From: Desulfobotulus alkaliphilus
Lineage (GTDB): Bacteria; Desulfobacterota; Desulfobacteria; Desulfobacterales; ASO4-4
DNA: 64,000 bases
Assembly: GCF_007830435.1 (NCBI RefSeq)
Contig: NZ_VLLC01000013.1
Location: 50,222-114,221, forward strand
Direction of reading: 5' to 3'
Part shown: piece after piece, positions 1-9,973 of the stretch
How the letters are laid out: every line of letters starts with the position of its first letter
How positions within the stretch are numbered: position 1 is the first letter of the stretch
Program-made: the position numbers and the translations under genes
The notes under the pieces: generated by a model
The model's input: the letters and a program-made list of their open reading frames with translations, nothing else
Database searches by the model: none
What the model was told of the DNA's origin: nothing

Positions 1-80
1 TCGGCAAGCGGAAAGATTGGAAAAAAGCGGTTGCCACGTTAATGCCTGGGGAGAAAATCGAATTTTTTGACGGCGTATAA
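1..80 (+). CDS. rplW: 50S ribosomal protein L23, C-terminal end (partial)
   Basis: Only the last 25 codons are inside the window, read from base 3 to the TAA at 78-80. They match the C-terminus of L23 ([20 protein letters not shown] then FFDGV). L23 sits at the peptide exit tunnel of the 50S subunit and is the docking site of trigger factor and SRP. Its place directly before rplB is the standard S10 operon order. Confidence 0.9.
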   Translation, partial: GKRKDWKKAVATLMPGEKIEFFDGV

Positions 81-94
81 GCAGAGGGCATCCA

Positions 95-919
95 ATGGCA
101 ATCAAGAAAGTAAAGCCTACATCGGCGGGTCGCAGAGCACAGGAGTATTCTGCGTTTGACGAGATTACAAAAACCACGCCTGAAAAAAGTCTGCTGCGCC
201 CCCTTAAAAAGAGCGGTGGCCGGAACGTCAATGGACGTATAACCTGCCGGCACCGGGGTGGTGGACACAGACGTCATTATCGTATTGTGGATTTCAAGCG
301 GGACAAGGAAAATATTCCGGCCAAGGTAGCGGCCATCGAGTATGATCCCAACCGTACGGCACGTATTGCACTCCTGCACTATGCAGATGGTGAAAAACGT
401 TATATACTGGCTCCGTTTAACCTGAAAGTCGGAGATACGGTACAGTCCGGAGAAACGGCAGATATCCGTCCCGGCAACACCCTGCCTCTGGCCAATATCC
501 CTCTGGGTACCCAGATCCATAATATTGAGCTGAAAATCGGTAAAGGTGGACAGATTGTCCGCTCTGCCGGTGCTTCTGCCCAGCTTATGGCCAAGGAAGA
601 CGGATATGCGCTGGTTAAGCTTCCCTCGGGTGAGGTCCGCATGATTCTCCTCCGCTGCAAAGCCACCATCGGTGAGCTGGGCAACAAGGAACATGCCAAC
701 CTTTCTTTGGGTAAAGCCGGTCGTAAGCGCTGGATGGGTGTTCGTCCCAGTGTGCGTGGTGTGGCCATGAACCCTGTGGATCATCCCATGGGTGGTGGTG
801 AAGGCCGTTCTTCCGGTGGACGTCATCCCTGTACTCCCTGGGGCAAACCCACCAAGGGCTACAGAACCAGGAAAAATAAAGCCACCGACAAGTACATTGT
901 ACGACGGCGCTCCAAATAA
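95..919 (+). CDS. rplB: 50S ribosomal protein L2
   Basis: The 274-residue product has the usual L2 length. L2 binds 23S rRNA near the peptidyl transferase centre and is needed for subunit association. The C-terminal segment [20 protein letters not shown] is the conserved L2 loop carrying the functionally important histidine. The ATG at 95 follows an AGAGGG ribosome-binding site. It lies 14 bases after rplW and precedes rpsS, as in other S10 operons. Identification is secure. Confidence 0.98.
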   Translation: MAIKKVKPTSAGRRAQEYSAFDEITKTTPEKSLLRPLKKSGGRNVNGRITCRHRGGGHRRHYRIVDFKRDKENIPAKVAAIEYDPNRTARIALLHYADGEKRYILAPFNLKVGDTVQSGETADIRPGNTLPLANIPLGTQIHNIELKIGKGGQIVRSAGASAQLMAKEDGYALVKLPSGEVRMILLRCKATIGELGNKEHANLSLGKAGRKRWMGVRPSVRGVAMNPVDHPMGGGEGRSSGGRHPCTPWGKPTKGYRTRKNKATDKYIVRRRSK

Positions 920-963
920 CCGTCTAACACCGGTATGAACCGGTGCACAGGGAGATTTTTTTC

Positions 964-1245
964 ATGCCTCGGTCGCTGAAAAAGGGTCCATATGTGGACC
1001 AGAGTCTTTTTAAGAAAATTGTTGCTGCGCAGGAAACCAGAAATAATAAGGTAATTAAAACCTGGTCCAGGCGCTCTACTATTCTTCCCGAAATGGTCGG
1101 CCTGACACTGGCTGTCCATAACGGCAAGAAATTCATCCCGGTTTTTGTTTCCGAGAACATGGTAGGGCACAAGTTGGGTGAATTCTCTCCAACGCGGACA
1201 TACTATGGTCATGCTGCGGATAAAAAATCCAAAATGAAGAAGTAA
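964..1245 (+). CDS. rpsS: 30S ribosomal protein S19
   Basis: The 93-residue protein begins [12 protein letters not shown], the conserved S19 N-terminus, so the ATG at 964 is preferred to the in-frame upstream start at 943, which would add seven unconserved residues. An AGGGAGA ribosome-binding site precedes it. S19 binds 16S rRNA in the head of the 30S subunit together with S13. The gene lies between rplB and rplV in the expected operon order. Confidence 0.97.
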   Translation: MPRSLKKGPYVDQSLFKKIVAAQETRNNKVIKTWSRRSTILPEMVGLTLAVHNGKKFIPVFVSENMVGHKLGEFSPTRTYYGHAADKKSKMKK

Positions 1246-1248
1246 AGG

Positions 1249-1593
1249 ATGACGGAGATGGAGGTTAAGGCAGTTACCCGATATGTACGCATCTCTCCCC
1301 AGAAAGTACGCATGATCATCGATGCCGTGAAGGGCAAGCCGGTGGATGCGGGGATCAATGTGCTGCAGTTTATGCCCCAGAAAGCTGCTGGGATCTTGGG
1401 GAAAACGCTCAAGTCTGCTGTTGCCAATGCGGATCAGCAGGAAATCGACGTCGACTCCCTTTTTATAAAAAATATTTTTGTAGACCAGGGACCATCCCTC
1501 AAAAGATTCCGCCCCCGTGCCCGCGGAAGGGGTTCCCGGATTCTGAAACGGACCAGCCATATCACGGTCATCGTTGCCGAGAAGACGGCCTAG
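1249..1593 (+). CDS. rplV: 50S ribosomal protein L22
   Basis: L22 lines the nascent-peptide exit tunnel through its long beta hairpin. The start at 1249, three bases after the rpsS stop, gives 114 residues. An in-frame ATG at 1258 ([12 protein letters not shown]) is the more conserved N-terminus and may be the real start. The body contains [20 protein letters not shown] and the C-terminal basic segment [13 protein letters not shown], both typical of L22. Confidence 0.95.
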   Translation: MTEMEVKAVTRYVRISPQKVRMIIDAVKGKPVDAGINVLQFMPQKAAGILGKTLKSAVANADQQEIDVDSLFIKNIFVDQGPSLKRFRPRARGRGSRILKRTSHITVIVAEKTA

Positions 1594-1606
1594 GAAGGAG
1601 GAGAGG

Positions 1607-2263
1607 TTGGGTCAGAAAGTTAATCCGACAGGACTGAGATTGGGAATCATTAGAACCTGGGATTCCCGTTGGTATGCCAAGAAGAACTATGCGGACTTCA
1701 TCTATGAGGATTTCAAAATCCGCAGGTTTCTGAAAAAACGTCTGGGTCATGCGGGCGTAGCAAAAGTTGAAATTGAACGATCCAATAAGCGTGTGCGTCT
1801 TCGGATTTTTACGGCACGCCCCGGTATTGTTATCGGGAAAAAGGGAGCAGAAATTGCCCAGCTGAAACAGGAGCTGACCAAGGTTGTTTCCCAGGAAGTA
1901 ATGATTGATATTCAGGAAGTGCGCAAGCCCGAGCTGGATGCTCAGCTGGTGGCTGAAAACGTGGCGCAGCAGCTGGAGCGTCGTGTGGCTTTCCGCCGTG
2001 CCATGAAAAGGGGAGTTTCTTCAGCCATGCGTTTTGGTGCAGAAGGCGTGAAGGTTATCTGCTCCGGCCGTCTTGGTGGTGCGGAAATGGCCCGGACAGA
2101 GTGGTACAAAGAGGGACGTATTCCTCTGCATACCCTCCGGGCGGACATTGACTACGGTTTCGCCGAAGCCAAGACGACCTACGGACAGATTGGTGTGAAG
2201 GTTTTTATCTTTAAAGGCGAAGTTCTGAGCAAGGACAAAGTTCAGGCGGCTGCCGCCCGGTAG
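1607..2263 (+). CDS. rpsC: 30S ribosomal protein S3
   Basis: The 218-residue protein starts at TTG 1607 ([16 protein letters not shown], the canonical S3 N-terminus) behind a strong AAGGAGGAG at 1594-1602. The longer reading frame upstream overlaps rplV and is not conserved. The KH domain shows the nucleic-acid binding loop IGKKGAE near residue 78. S3 sits at the mRNA entry channel of the 30S subunit. The use of TTG is repeated in rpsE, rpsM and rpsD of this operon. Confidence 0.96.
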   Translation: MGQKVNPTGLRLGIIRTWDSRWYAKKNYADFIYEDFKIRRFLKKRLGHAGVAKVEIERSNKRVRLRIFTARPGIVIGKKGAEIAQLKQELTKVVSQEVMIDIQEVRKPELDAQLVAENVAQQLERRVAFRRAMKRGVSSAMRFGAEGVKVICSGRLGGAEMARTEWYKEGRIPLHTLRADIDYGFAEAKTTYGQIGVKVFIFKGEVLSKDKVQAAAAR

Positions 2264-2286
2264 GTCGCTTCAGGAGTTTATGAGAG

Positions 2287-2703
2287 ATGCTGAGTCCCAA
2301 GAGATTTAAGTTCCGGAAACAGCAGCGTGGCAGAATGAAGGGTTCAGCCCAGCGCGGGGCTACTTTGAGTTTTGGTGAGTTTGGTCTTCAGGCCCTTGAG
2401 TGTGGCTATATCAACTCCCGTCAGATTGAGTCTGCGCGTATTGCCATGACTCGCCATGTCCGGCGTGGCGGTAAAATGTGGATTCGGATTTTTCCGGACA
2501 AACCCATTACCAAAAAACCTGCAGAGGTTCGTATGGGTAAGGGGAAAGGCCCCCATGACAGTTGGGTGGCCGTGATCAAACCCGGACGAATTCTTTATGA
2601 GATGGAAGGTGTACCCCGGGAGAAGGCCATGGAGGCCTTGCGCCTGGCTTCCTACAAACTTCCGGTAAAAACCCGGTTCGTAGAAAGAGGCGATTGGCAA
2701 TGA
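2287..2703 (+). CDS. rplP: 50S ribosomal protein L16
   Basis: The 138-residue product begins [19 protein letters not shown], the L16 signature. It binds 23S rRNA and helps position the A-site tRNA on the 50S subunit. Further conserved segments are [19 protein letters not shown] and [19 protein letters not shown]. The stop codon overlaps the rpmC start (ATGA), which implies translational coupling. Confidence 0.98.
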   Translation: MLSPKRFKFRKQQRGRMKGSAQRGATLSFGEFGLQALECGYINSRQIESARIAMTRHVRRGGKMWIRIFPDKPITKKPAEVRMGKGKGPHDSWVAVIKPGRILYEMEGVPREKAMEALRLASYKLPVKTRFVERGDWQ

Positions 2704-2903
2704 AAGCAAATGAATTGAGATCGCTTGACACGAACGAGCTTGAAGCCAGATTGAAGGATTTCAGGCAGGAGCATATGAACCTGCGTTTCCGTCATGCGAC
2801 GGCACAGCTCGATAACACAGCCTCCCTTAAACTGATTAAAAAGAAGGTGGCCCGTGTCATGACAGTGATCCAGCAACGGAAATCCAAGGGGCAGGATGCG
2901 TAA
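2700..2903 (+). CDS. rpmC: 50S ribosomal protein L29
   Basis: The 67-residue protein starts at the ATG at 2700, which overlaps the rplP stop. It forms the two-helix L29 fold: [18 protein letters not shown] followed by a basic second helix. L29 lies near the exit tunnel beside L23. The upstream in-frame TTG at 2694 has no separate ribosome-binding site. Its own stop overlaps the start of rpsQ (TAATG). Confidence 0.96.
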   Translation: MKANELRSLDTNELEARLKDFRQEHMNLRFRHATAQLDNTASLKLIKKKVARVMTVIQQRKSKGQDA

Positions 2904-3160
2904 TGAATGAGCGTGGAATGAGACGACAGCAGCTTGCAACCGTTGTTTCGGATAAAATGGATAAAACCGTTGTTGTCCGGGTAGAGCGGGTGATCAAGCA
3001 CAAGCTGTACAAAAAGTATGTGAAAACGCATAAGAAGTATGCGGCCCATGACGAGGAAAACGCCTGTAAGATAGGGGATCGTGTAATTATCACGGAAAGC
3101 CGTCCCTTAAGCAAAAGCAAACACTGGCGTGTCAGTAAAATCGTTGAAAAAACGGCTTGA
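2903..3160 (+). CDS. rpsQ: 30S ribosomal protein S17
   Basis: The 85-residue OB-fold protein binds the 5' domain of 16S rRNA early in 30S assembly. The diagnostic segment is [20 protein letters not shown] near the C-terminus. The ATG at 2903 overlaps the rpmC stop. An alternative in-frame ATG at 2918 ([17 protein letters not shown]) would remove five residues and is also plausible. Confidence 0.96.
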   Translation: MNERGMRRQQLATVVSDKMDKTVVVRVERVIKHKLYKKYVKTHKKYAAHDEENACKIGDRVIITESRPLSKSKHWRVSKIVEKTA

Positions 3161-3177
3161 TATAAGGAAAGATCGCC

Positions 3178-3546
3178 ATGATTCAGGCTGAAAGCAGACT
3201 TACGGTGGCAGATAATTCCGGAGCCAAGGAAGTTTATTGCATCAAGGTTCTGGGAGGCTCTAAGCGGCGTTACGCCGGCATCGGTGACGTTATTGTGGTG
3301 TCTGTCAAAGAAGCGATCCCCAATTCCAAAGTGAAAAAAGGGGATGTGCAGAAAGCTGTGATTGTAAGAACATCCAAGGAGATTGCACGTCCGGATGGTT
3401 CCAAAATCCGCTTTGATGACAATTCCGCTGTCTTGATTAACAACAACAGAGAACCCATCGGCACCCGTATCTTCGGACCTGTTGCACGGGAGTTGCGTGC
3501 AAAGCGTTTTATGAAGATTGTCTCCCTGGCGCCCGAGGTCCTCTAA
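3178..3546 (+). CDS. rplN: 50S ribosomal protein L14
   Basis: The 122-residue product is the standard L14 length and starts [19 protein letters not shown], the family signature. L14 sits at the 50S-30S interface and forms bridges with 16S rRNA. It also carries the C-terminal segment [27 protein letters not shown] ribosome-binding site lies upstream of the ATG. Confidence 0.98.
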   Translation: MIQAESRLTVADNSGAKEVYCIKVLGGSKRRYAGIGDVIVVSVKEAIPNSKVKKGDVQKAVIVRTSKEIARPDGSKIRFDDNSAVLINNNREPIGTRIFGPVARELRAKRFMKIVSLAPEVL

Positions 3547-3577
3547 CCGGCAGGCCACAAGGAGAATCGAGTACGTG

Positions 3578-3904
3578 ATGACGGTAAAAACGAATATAAA
3601 AAAAGAAGACAAGGTCAAGGTTATTGCCGGTAAGGATGAAGGAAAGATCGGCAAGGTTCTCAAGGTGATCCGCAAAGATAACCGGGTGATTGTTGAGAAC
3701 ATCAATAAGGTGAAACGCCATGTGAAGCCGGATATGAAAAACCGGCAGGGCGGGATCATCGAACAGGAGGCCCCGATTCATCTGTCCAATGTCATGCTGA
3801 TGTGCAATCACTGCATGAAGGCGTCACGCATCCGGATGCAGGAACTGGAAAACGGAAAAAAAGTGCGTGTGTGCAGAAAATGCAATGAAAACATTGACGC
3901 TTAA
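3578..3904 (+). CDS. rplX: 50S ribosomal protein L24
   Basis: The 108-residue product from the ATG at 3578 begins MTVKTNIKKEDKVKVIAGKD and contains the KOW motif (GKDEGKIGKVLKV). L24 starts 50S assembly. The C-terminal part carries two Cys-x2-Cys pairs (CNHC and CRKC), a zinc-ribbon-like extension found in many bacterial L24 proteins. The longer frame from 3518 overlaps rplN and is not conserved. An AAGGAGA ribosome-binding site lies at 3559-3565. Confidence 0.96.
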   Translation: MTVKTNIKKEDKVKVIAGKDEGKIGKVLKVIRKDNRVIVENINKVKRHVKPDMKNRQGGIIEQEAPIHLSNVMLMCNHCMKASRIRMQELENGKKVRVCRKCNENIDA

Positions 3905-3943
3905 TGACCGGGCGGGTGGTTCAGGATCGTGCCGGAGGATCGA

Positions 3944-4483
3944 ATGTCGTATTTAAAGAGTAAGTATGAGGGGGAAGTTGTTCCCCAGCTCATGGAAACT
4001 TTTCAGTACAGGAATCCCATGCAGGTTCCCCGCATTGAAAAAGTCGTCCTGAACATGGGTCTTGGTGAGGCTATCCATAACAGCAAAATCCTGGATGCTG
4101 CTGCCGATGAACTGGGTAAGATTGCCGGTCAGAAGCCTGTGATAACGCGGGCAAAGAAGTCCATAGCCGCTTTTAAGCTTCGTGAGGGAATGCCCATTGG
4201 CTGCACGGTAACCCTTCGCCAGCAGCGGATGTATGATTTTCTGACACGTCTGCTCAATGCTGCTTTGCCCCGTGTTCGGGATTTTAAAGGGGTTTCGGGT
4301 AAAGCCTTTGATGGTAACGGCAACTATACCCTTGGTATTCGGGAGCAGATCATTTTCCCTGAGATTGACTATGATAAGATTGATAAGGTCAAGGGGCTTA
4401 ATGTCTGCATTGTGACATCCGCTAAAACCAATGCGGAAGCCAAGGAGTTGCTCCGGCTCATGGGGATGCCTTTCCGGAACTGA
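3944..4483 (+). CDS. rplE: 50S ribosomal protein L5
   Basis: The 179-residue product from the ATG at 3944 ([17 protein letters not shown]) has the normal L5 length. A GTG at 3929 is in frame, but the GGAGG at 3934-3938 fits only the ATG. L5 binds 5S rRNA and contacts the P-site tRNA. Conserved segments are [15 protein letters not shown] and [18 protein letters not shown]. Confidence 0.97.
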   Translation: MSYLKSKYEGEVVPQLMETFQYRNPMQVPRIEKVVLNMGLGEAIHNSKILDAAADELGKIAGQKPVITRAKKSIAAFKLREGMPIGCTVTLRQQRMYDFLTRLLNAALPRVRDFKGVSGKAFDGNGNYTLGIREQIIFPEIDYDKIDKVKGLNVCIVTSAKTNAEAKELLRLMGMPFRN

Positions 4484-4520
4484 TAAAATAATTTTCGGAA
4501 GGGAATTTAGGAGGAAAAAA

Positions 4521-4706
4521 GTGGCCAAGAAATCTTTGATCGCAAAAGCAAATCGTAAGCCCAAATTCCAGGTGCGCGCGTATAACCGCTGTCCTGTTTG
4601 TGGCCGCCCCAGAGCCTTTCTTCGGAAGTTTGGTCTGTGCCGTATCTGTTTCAGAAAGATGGCATCCGAAGGTCTGTTGCCCGGGGTAACCAAGTCCAGC
4701 TGGTAA
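4521..4706 (+). CDS. rpsN: 30S ribosomal protein S14, zinc-binding (type Z)
   Basis: The 61-residue protein starts at GTG 4521 behind GGAGG at 4510-4514. It has the short C+ form of S14 with two Cys-x2-Cys pairs (CPVCGRP and CRICF), which bind zinc. S14 joins the 30S head late in assembly. The gene lies between rplE and rpsH as expected. The C-terminus GVTKSSW is typical of the family. Confidence 0.97.
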   Translation: MAKKSLIAKANRKPKFQVRAYNRCPVCGRPRAFLRKFGLCRICFRKMASEGLLPGVTKSSW

Positions 4707-4753
4707 AAGCGGGATCTGGAATGGAATCAAGGGACGATAATGGAGAGAAATAA

Positions 4754-5155
4754 ATGGCAGCAATCATAGATCCCATCGCGGATATGCTGACCCGTATAAG
4801 AAATGGCGGGAAAGCAAAATTCGCCAGTGTGGATATGCCCAGCTCTAAAATCAAGCTGGAACTCGCAAGGGTTCTCAAGGAGCAGGGTTACGTCAAAAAT
4901 TTTAAAAAAGTTGATGATGGCAAACAGGGCATTCTTCGGGTCTATCTGAAATATACAGATGGCCAGAAGCATGTGATTTATGGCATTGACCGCGTGAGCA
5001 AGCCCAGTTGTCGGACCTATGCAAAGACTGGTGAGATAAAGCCCGTTCTTAATGGACTTGGCATAGCGATTCTTTCCACCTCCAAGGGAATTCTCACCGA
5101 CAAGCAGGCCAAGACTGAGAATGTCGGTGGAGAAGTGCTCTGCAACGTCTGGTAG
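4754..5155 (+). CDS. rpsH: 30S ribosomal protein S8
   Basis: The 133-residue product starts at ATG 4754 behind GGAGAG. S8 binds the central domain of 16S rRNA. In E. coli it is also the translational repressor of the spc operon; whether that control exists here cannot be read from the sequence. Diagnostic segments are DPIADMLTRIRNGGKA at the N-terminus and STSKGILTDKQAK with GGEVLCNVW at the C-terminus. Confidence 0.97.
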   Translation: MAAIIDPIADMLTRIRNGGKAKFASVDMPSSKIKLELARVLKEQGYVKNFKKVDDGKQGILRVYLKYTDGQKHVIYGIDRVSKPSCRTYAKTGEIKPVLNGLGIAILSTSKGILTDKQAKTENVGGEVLCNVW

Positions 5156-5171
5156 GAGTCGAGGAGAGATC

Positions 5172-5708
5172 ATGTCAAGAATTGGAAAAAAACCGATCCA
5201 GGTTCCGGCCAAGGTGACTGTTCGTTATGCAGATCGTGTGCTGAGCGTTGATGGTCCTCTGGGTAAGCTGCAGCGTGAAATTCATCCGTCTGTGGATCTT
5301 GAGGTACTTGAAAATGTCATGCATGTAAAACCGCTGACGGAAGACAGGCAGGCCGTTGCCTTCCAGGGCATGACCCGGGCACTTGTGGCCAATATGGTTA
5401 CCGGTGTTAGTGAAGGCTTTAAAAAGGTTCTTCAAATCAATGGTATTGGTTACAGAGCCGAGCTTAAAACGGATGTTCTTACCCTGCATGTGGGCTACTC
5501 CAATCCCGTGGACTATCCTGTTCCCGAAGGAATCAGCCTGGATGTGGCAAAGAACAATGATATTACGATATCCGGTGTTGACAAGCAGAAAGTTGGACAG
5601 GTCGCTGCGGAGATCCGGTCCGTTCGTCCTCCTGAACCCTATAAGGGTAAGGGCATCAAGTATGCGGATGAACATATTATTCGTAAGGCTGGTAAGGCCG
5701 CCAAGTAA
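5172..5708 (+). CDS. rplF: 50S ribosomal protein L6
   Basis: The 178-residue product starts at ATG 5172 ([12 protein letters not shown]), the conserved L6 N-terminus, preceded by GAGGAGAG. The longer frame from 5121 overlaps rpsH and is rejected. The C-terminal signature [20 protein letters not shown] is present. L6 lies near the sarcin-ricin loop and the factor-binding region of the 50S subunit. Confidence 0.97.
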   Translation: MSRIGKKPIQVPAKVTVRYADRVLSVDGPLGKLQREIHPSVDLEVLENVMHVKPLTEDRQAVAFQGMTRALVANMVTGVSEGFKKVLQINGIGYRAELKTDVLTLHVGYSNPVDYPVPEGISLDVAKNNDITISGVDKQKVGQVAAEIRSVRPPEPYKGKGIKYADEHIIRKAGKAAK

Positions 5709-5776
5709 AAAAGGATCGGGCCCAGGCCCAAAGGGGCCATAGTGGGACGTTTCGAAACCAAAGAGGATTTAAGGGA

Positions 5777-6142
5777 ATGAGCTGCAATTCCAAAAAAGTG
5801 ACGCGGCTGAAAAGAAAGATCCGTATCCGTAAAAAAATACGGGGAACTGCCGCGCGCCCGAGACTGTGTGTTTTCAGAAGTGCCAGGCATATTTATGCTC
5901 AGGTCATTGATGATATTGAAGGGCGTACTCTGTTTTCTGCATCCAGTGTTGAAAAAGACATTCTGGATACCGACGAAGCCAAGGCCAAGCTGGACCGGGC
6001 CAAGGTAATCGGTAAGAAGCTGGCAGAGCGTGCCGTGGCCGGTGGCGTGACCCAGGTGGTTTTTGACCGCAATGGGTTTATTTATCATGGCCGGGTTAAA
6101 GCCGTGGCCGACGGTGCCAGAGAAGCGGGCCTGGAATTTTAA
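5777..6142 (+). CDS. rplR: 50S ribosomal protein L18
   Basis: The 121-residue product binds 5S rRNA and helps attach it to the 50S subunit. Typical segments are [20 protein letters not shown] and the C-terminal [20 protein letters not shown]. The 68-base gap after rplF is longer than elsewhere in the operon and contains a short GGGCC/GGCCC inverted repeat. Confidence 0.97.
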   Translation: MSCNSKKVTRLKRKIRIRKKIRGTAARPRLCVFRSARHIYAQVIDDIEGRTLFSASSVEKDILDTDEAKAKLDRAKVIGKKLAERAVAGGVTQVVFDRNGFIYHGRVKAVADGAREAGLEF

Positions 6143-6159
6143 GGTAAGGAGGCTGTGCC

Positions 6160-6657
6160 TTGTTTAAAAAAGACACGGGTGAAAAACAGTACATCGACAA
6201 GGTTGTGTACATCAACCGCGTTGCCAAGGTGGTCAAGGGCGGTCGTCGGTTCAGTTTCAGTGCCATTGTCGTTGTTGGTGACGGTGAAGGTAAGGTGGGT
6301 TGGGGCCTTGGTAAGGCTGGGGAAGTTCCTGAAGCCATCCGTAAGGGCGTGGAGCAGGCCAAGAAGAATATGGTAAAAATTCCCCTGACGGCGGAAGGTT
6401 CGCTTCCATTTGAAGTTACTGGCAGATTTGGTGCTGGCAAGGTATTGCTCAAGCCAGCTTCCCAGGGTACCGGGCTGATTGCCGGCGGTGCTGTGCGTGC
6501 CGTACTTGAGGCTGTCGGTGTCAAGGATATTCTGACGAAATGCCTTGGGTCCAACAACCCCCACAACATGGTCAAAGCAACCATTGAGGGGCTGAGCAGA
6601 CTGGAAAGCCCGGCCCAGATTGCCAGACGGCGCGGTCTGCGGATCGAAGATCTGTAA
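6160..6657 (+). CDS. rpsE: 30S ribosomal protein S5
   Basis: The 165-residue product starts at TTG 6160 ([20 protein letters not shown]), behind a good AAGGAGG at 6146-6152. S5 lies at the mRNA entry pore and affects decoding accuracy. The double-stranded RNA-binding segment [20 protein letters not shown] and the C-terminal [14 protein letters not shown] are diagnostic. Confidence 0.97.
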   Translation: MFKKDTGEKQYIDKVVYINRVAKVVKGGRRFSFSAIVVVGDGEGKVGWGLGKAGEVPEAIRKGVEQAKKNMVKIPLTAEGSLPFEVTGRFGAGKVLLKPASQGTGLIAGGAVRAVLEAVGVKDILTKCLGSNNPHNMVKATIEGLSRLESPAQIARRRGLRIEDL

Positions 6658-6671
6658 AGGGGAAAATCGTA

Positions 6672-6854
6672 ATGGGAACCAAGCTCAATATTCAGTTGGT
6701 AAGGAGTATGGTGGGTAAACCGGAAAAGCAGCGGAAAGTGCTGCGGGCGCTGGGGCTGACCAGGATGCATAAAATGGTAACCCTTGACGCCAATCCTGCC
6801 ATACAGGGTATGATTACCAAAGTTGCCCATATGGTGAAAGTGGAGGAGGTGTAA
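6672..6854 (+). CDS. rpmD: 50S ribosomal protein L30
   Basis: The 60-residue protein is L30 (LNIQLVRSMVGKPEKQRKVL; LGLTRMHKMVTLDANPAIQG), a small 23S rRNA-binding protein. It lies 14 bases after rpsE and one base before rplO, the usual spc order. Confidence 0.95.
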   Translation: MGTKLNIQLVRSMVGKPEKQRKVLRALGLTRMHKMVTLDANPAIQGMITKVAHMVKVEEV

Positions 6855-6855
6855 G

Positions 6856-7296
6856 ATGGTTAAACTCTATGAACTTTCTCCGGCAGAGGGCTCGACCCGT
6901 AAACGCAAGCGCAAAGGGCGCGGTGTTGCTTCCGGGAATGGTACGACTGCTGGCCGTGGTTACAACGGACAGAATTCCCGCTCTGGCGGTAAAGTCCGTG
7001 CCGGCTTTGAAGGCGGGCAGATGCCCTTGCACCGTCGCCTTCCCAAGCGCGGCTTTACGAGTATTTTTAAAACGCAGTTTGCCGTTGTCAATCTTTCGGA
7101 CCTGTCCAGATTTGAAGCCAACGCCCTTGTGGACGAGGCAACACTTCTTCAGGCAGGTGTGGTCAGGCAGGTAAAAGATGGTGTCAAGCTCCTTGCAAAG
7201 GGAGACGTCTCCGTACCTCTGACCGTACAGGTATCCCGGATCAGCCAGGCTGCCAAAGCAAAAATTGAAGCAGCCGGTGGCAAAGTCGAAGGGTAA
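6856..7296 (+). CDS. rplO: 50S ribosomal protein L15
   Basis: The 146-residue product has the glycine- and arginine-rich N-terminal tail of L15 (KRKRKGRGVASGNGTTAGRG) and the FEGGQMPLHRRLPKRGF signature. L15 is an assembly protein of the 50S subunit. It starts one base after the rpmD stop; GGAGGTG at the end of rpmD is its ribosome-binding site. Confidence 0.97.
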   Translation: MVKLYELSPAEGSTRKRKRKGRGVASGNGTTAGRGYNGQNSRSGGKVRAGFEGGQMPLHRRLPKRGFTSIFKTQFAVVNLSDLSRFEANALVDEATLLQAGVVRQVKDGVKLLAKGDVSVPLTVQVSRISQAAKAKIEAAGGKVEG

Positions 7297-7303
7297 ATGA
7301 CTT

Positions 7304-8623
7304 ATGGTGGGTAGTGGCTTTCAGAATATTTTCAGGGTACCAGAGTTAAAACGGCGGGTATTGTTTACCCTGATGATGCTGGTGGTTTACCGTATCGGGG
7401 TTCATGTGCCTACCCCTGGCATTGACAGGGAGGCTCTGGGGGCTATTTTTGCCCGGACCCAGGGAACCCTTTTTGCCATGTTTGACATGTTTTCCGGTGG
7501 GGCCTTGGAACAACTGTCGGTCTTTGCCCTCGGAATCATGCCCTACATCAGTGCTTCCATCATCATTCAGCTTCTTACTGTAGCCGTTCCCCACCTGGAG
7601 CGTCTTAAGAAAGAAGGTGAGCAGGGGCGTCGCAAGATTACCCAGTATACCCGCTACGGTACGATCGTCCTCAGTGTTATCCAAGGGCTTGGTATCAGTA
7701 TCGGCCTTGAAAGCATGATGGCTCCGGGTGGTGGAGCCGTTGTCATGGATCCAGGCTGGGGCTTCCGTATCATGACGGTGATTACCCTGACATCCGGGAC
7801 CGCATTTATCATGTGGCTGGGTGAGCAGGTCACCGAAAGGGGTGTTGGAAACGGAATTTCTTTGGTAATTTTTGCAGGTATTGTTGCAGGGCTGCCCTCT
7901 GCCATGGGAAATACCTTCCGCCTTCTTAAAACCGGTGAGATGGGTATTTTTCTGGTGGTGTTCCTTGTGGTCATGATGATTTCAGTTGTCGCATTTATCG
8001 TTTTTGTGGAACAGGGGCAACGCCGTATCCCCGTACATTATGCCAAACGTGTAGTTGGTAATAAAATGTATGGTGGTCAGACATCCCACCTCCCTTTGAA
8101 AGTTAATACTTCAGGGGTTATTCCACCGATTTTTGCTTCTTCCATCATCATGTTCCCAGCAACCATAGCCAGCTTCATTGATCTTCCCATGATGCGGGGA
8201 GTCATGGATGCCCTGCATCCGGGCGGTGTCCTTTATGAGGCTATTTTTGTTCTTTTTATCTTTTTCTTCTGCTTTTTTTATACAGCCATTGTGTTCAATC
8301 CCGTGGATGTTGCAGAGAATATGAGAAAAAACGGGGGTTATATCCCCGGAATACGACCCGGCAAACGGACTTCGGATTTTATTGATAAGGTGCTGACACG
8401 CCTGACCCTCAGCGGGGCCACCTATGTGTCAGCGGTATGCGTCCTGCCTTCCATACTCATTACCCAGTTCAATGTGCCTTTTTATTTCGGAGGCACGGCC
8501 TTGCTCATCGTTGTGGCGGTTTCTCTGGATACGGTATCCCAGATGGAATCCCATATGCTGACGAGGAACTACGAAGGGTTTTTGAATAAGAAAACTGGAA
8601 GGATTCGGGGACGACGCGGATGA
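7304..8623 (+). CDS. secY: Protein translocase subunit SecY
   Basis: The 439-residue polytopic protein forms the protein-conducting channel of the inner membrane with SecE and SecG. It has ten hydrophobic segments. Conserved motifs include [12 protein letters not shown] after the first segment, the plug region with [20 protein letters not shown], and the cytoplasmic loop [14 protein letters not shown] that contacts ribosome and SecA. The position at the end of the spc operon is usual. No map or adk gene follows, unlike in many bacteria. Confidence 0.98.
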   Translation: MVGSGFQNIFRVPELKRRVLFTLMMLVVYRIGVHVPTPGIDREALGAIFARTQGTLFAMFDMFSGGALEQLSVFALGIMPYISASIIIQLLTVAVPHLERLKKEGEQGRRKITQYTRYGTIVLSVIQGLGISIGLESMMAPGGGAVVMDPGWGFRIMTVITLTSGTAFIMWLGEQVTERGVGNGISLVIFAGIVAGLPSAMGNTFRLLKTGEMGIFLVVFLVVMMISVVAFIVFVEQGQRRIPVHYAKRVVGNKMYGGQTSHLPLKVNTSGVIPPIFASSIIMFPATIASFIDLPMMRGVMDALHPGGVLYEAIFVLFIFFFCFFYTAIVFNPVDVAENMRKNGGYIPGIRPGKRTSDFIDKVLTRLTLSGATYVSAVCVLPSILITQFNVPFYFGGTALLIVVAVSLDTVSQMESHMLTRNYEGFLNKKTGRIRGRRG

Positions 8624-8711
8624 TCAGTTTTTCCCGGTCCTTTTGCGGCCGGAAAATAAGTATGGACTCGGGCATCCTGCGGTGTTATATTTCCGGGTCT
8701 TTGCATGATAC

Positions 8712-8731
8712 GGATACCCTTTTGGGTATCC
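8712..8731 (+). promoter_or_regulatory. Hairpin just upstream of infA
   Basis: A perfect 8-bp stem (GGATACCC / GGGTATCC) with a TTTT loop ends directly before the infA ribosome-binding site AGGAGG (8732-8737). It has no run of T after it, so it is not a simple terminator. It may be an RNA processing or translation-control element for infA; that role is inferred. Confidence 0.5.
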
Positions 8732-8741
8732 AGGAGGATCA

Positions 8742-8960
8742 ATGGCCAAGGAAGATGCAATCAAGGTGCAGGGCGAAGTAGTTGAAACCTTGCCGAATGC
8801 GATGTTTCGCGTGCGCCTCGAAAACGGGCATGAAATTTTGGCGCATATCTCCGGGAAAATGCGTATGCATTTTATCAAAATACTGCCCGGAGATAAGGTG
8901 ACGGTTGAGTTGTCCCCATATGATTTGACCCGGGGACGGATCACCTACCGATCCAAGTAG
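8742..8960 (+). CDS. infA: Translation initiation factor IF-1
   Basis: The 72-residue OB-fold protein matches IF-1 in length and sequence ([45 protein letters not shown]). IF-1 blocks the A site of the 30S subunit during initiation. It follows secY after 118 bases and is 29 bases before rpmJ. Confidence 0.98.
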   Translation: MAKEDAIKVQGEVVETLPNAMFRVRLENGHEILAHISGKMRMHFIKILPGDKVTVELSPYDLTRGRITYRSK

Positions 8961-8989
8961 GAATCGGTTTAAGAAATGAGGAGCTTCCC

Positions 8990-9103
8990 ATGAAAGTCAG
9001 GGCTTCAGTTAAAAAAATTTGCACAAAATGCAAAGTCGTGAAGCGCAAGGGCGTAGTACGTGTGATTTGTGAAAACAAGCGGCATAAACAGCGGCAAGGG
9101 TAA
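8990..9103 (+). CDS. rpmJ: 50S ribosomal protein L36
   Basis: The 37-residue protein [20 protein letters not shown] (first 20) ending in [11 protein letters not shown] is L36. It carries the zinc ligands Cys-x2-Cys, Cys and His of the zinc-binding form of L36. ATGAGGAG at 8976-8983 serves as ribosome-binding site. It is in the expected place between infA and rpsM. Confidence 0.97.
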   Translation: MKVRASVKKICTKCKVVKRKGVVRVICENKRHKQRQG

Positions 9104-9114
9104 AGGGGGATACT

Positions 9115-9483
9115 TTGGCTCGAATTGCAGGTGTGGATCTTCCCAGAAAAAAGCGTGTGGATATCGCTTTAACGTATATTTATGGTATCGGCAGAACCAG
9201 TGCATCCAGAATTGTTGGTGGTCTGGGTCTTGATGGCGCCACCAGGGTTGATGCCCTCACGGATGATGAAATCAATGGCATCCGTAAGGCAATTGACGGG
9301 GAATTCAAGGTGGAAGGAGAACTTCGTTCTGAGGTTTCCATGAACGTCAAGCGGCTGATGGATCTGGGGTGTTACAGGGGCCTGCGGCATCGCAGGGGAC
9401 TGCCTGTTAATGGTCAGCGTACCCGGACCAATGCGCGGACGCGTAAGGGACCGAGAAGAGCGGCCATCAAGAAGAAAAAGTAA
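9115..9483 (+). CDS. rpsM: 30S ribosomal protein S13
   Basis: The 122-residue product begins [20 protein letters not shown] after a TTG start at 9115, preceded by AAAGGGGG. S13 is in the 30S head and contacts the 50S subunit and P-site tRNA. The C-terminal tail [16 protein letters not shown] is typical. It opens the alpha-operon part (S13-S11-S4-RpoA-L17). Confidence 0.97.
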   Translation: MARIAGVDLPRKKRVDIALTYIYGIGRTSASRIVGGLGLDGATRVDALTDDEINGIRKAIDGEFKVEGELRSEVSMNVKRLMDLGCYRGLRHRRGLPVNGQRTRTNARTRKGPRRAAIKKKK

Positions 9484-9503
9484 GCAGGAGACAGGATTAG
9501 ATT

Positions 9504-9896
9504 ATGGCCAAAGCACGTTCTGCTAAAAAGACTAAGAAGGTTAAAAAGAATATTTCGACGGGTGTTGTGCATATTCAGTCCACTTTCAACAACACCATTG
9601 TAACCATCTCCGACACCGCAGGTGGCGTTGTTTCCTGGTCTTCTTCCGGAGCTATGGGGTTTAAGGGGTCAAGAAAAAGTACGCCCTTTGCTGCCCAGAT
9701 GGCTGCAGAAGATGCTGCCAAAAAAGCCCAGGAACACGGCATGCGGAATGTGGAAGTTTATGTAAAAGGCCCCGGATCGGGCCGCGAATCCGCTCTGCGT
9801 GCCATACAGGGAACGGGTTTTACAGTGACCATGATTAAAGATGTCACTCCGGTACCCCACAACGGCTGCCGGCCCCCCAAGCGTCGCCGGGTGTAA
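9504..9896 (+). CDS. rpsK: 30S ribosomal protein S11
   Basis: The 130-residue product contains the S11 signatures [20 protein letters not shown] and the C-terminal [19 protein letters not shown]11 forms part of the 30S platform near the mRNA exit. The ATG at 9504 is preceded by CAGGAG. Confidence 0.98.
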   Translation: MAKARSAKKTKKVKKNISTGVVHIQSTFNNTIVTISDTAGGVVSWSSSGAMGFKGSRKSTPFAAQMAAEDAAKKAQEHGMRNVEVYVKGPGSGRESALRAIQGTGFTVTMIKDVTPVPHNGCRPPKRRRV

Positions 9897-9973
9897 TTGA
9901 AGCCCCGGTCCGTCCACAGGCGGGCATCGGTAATCCATAGTAGCGTAGTGCTGAGTGTTTGAAGGAGGATACC

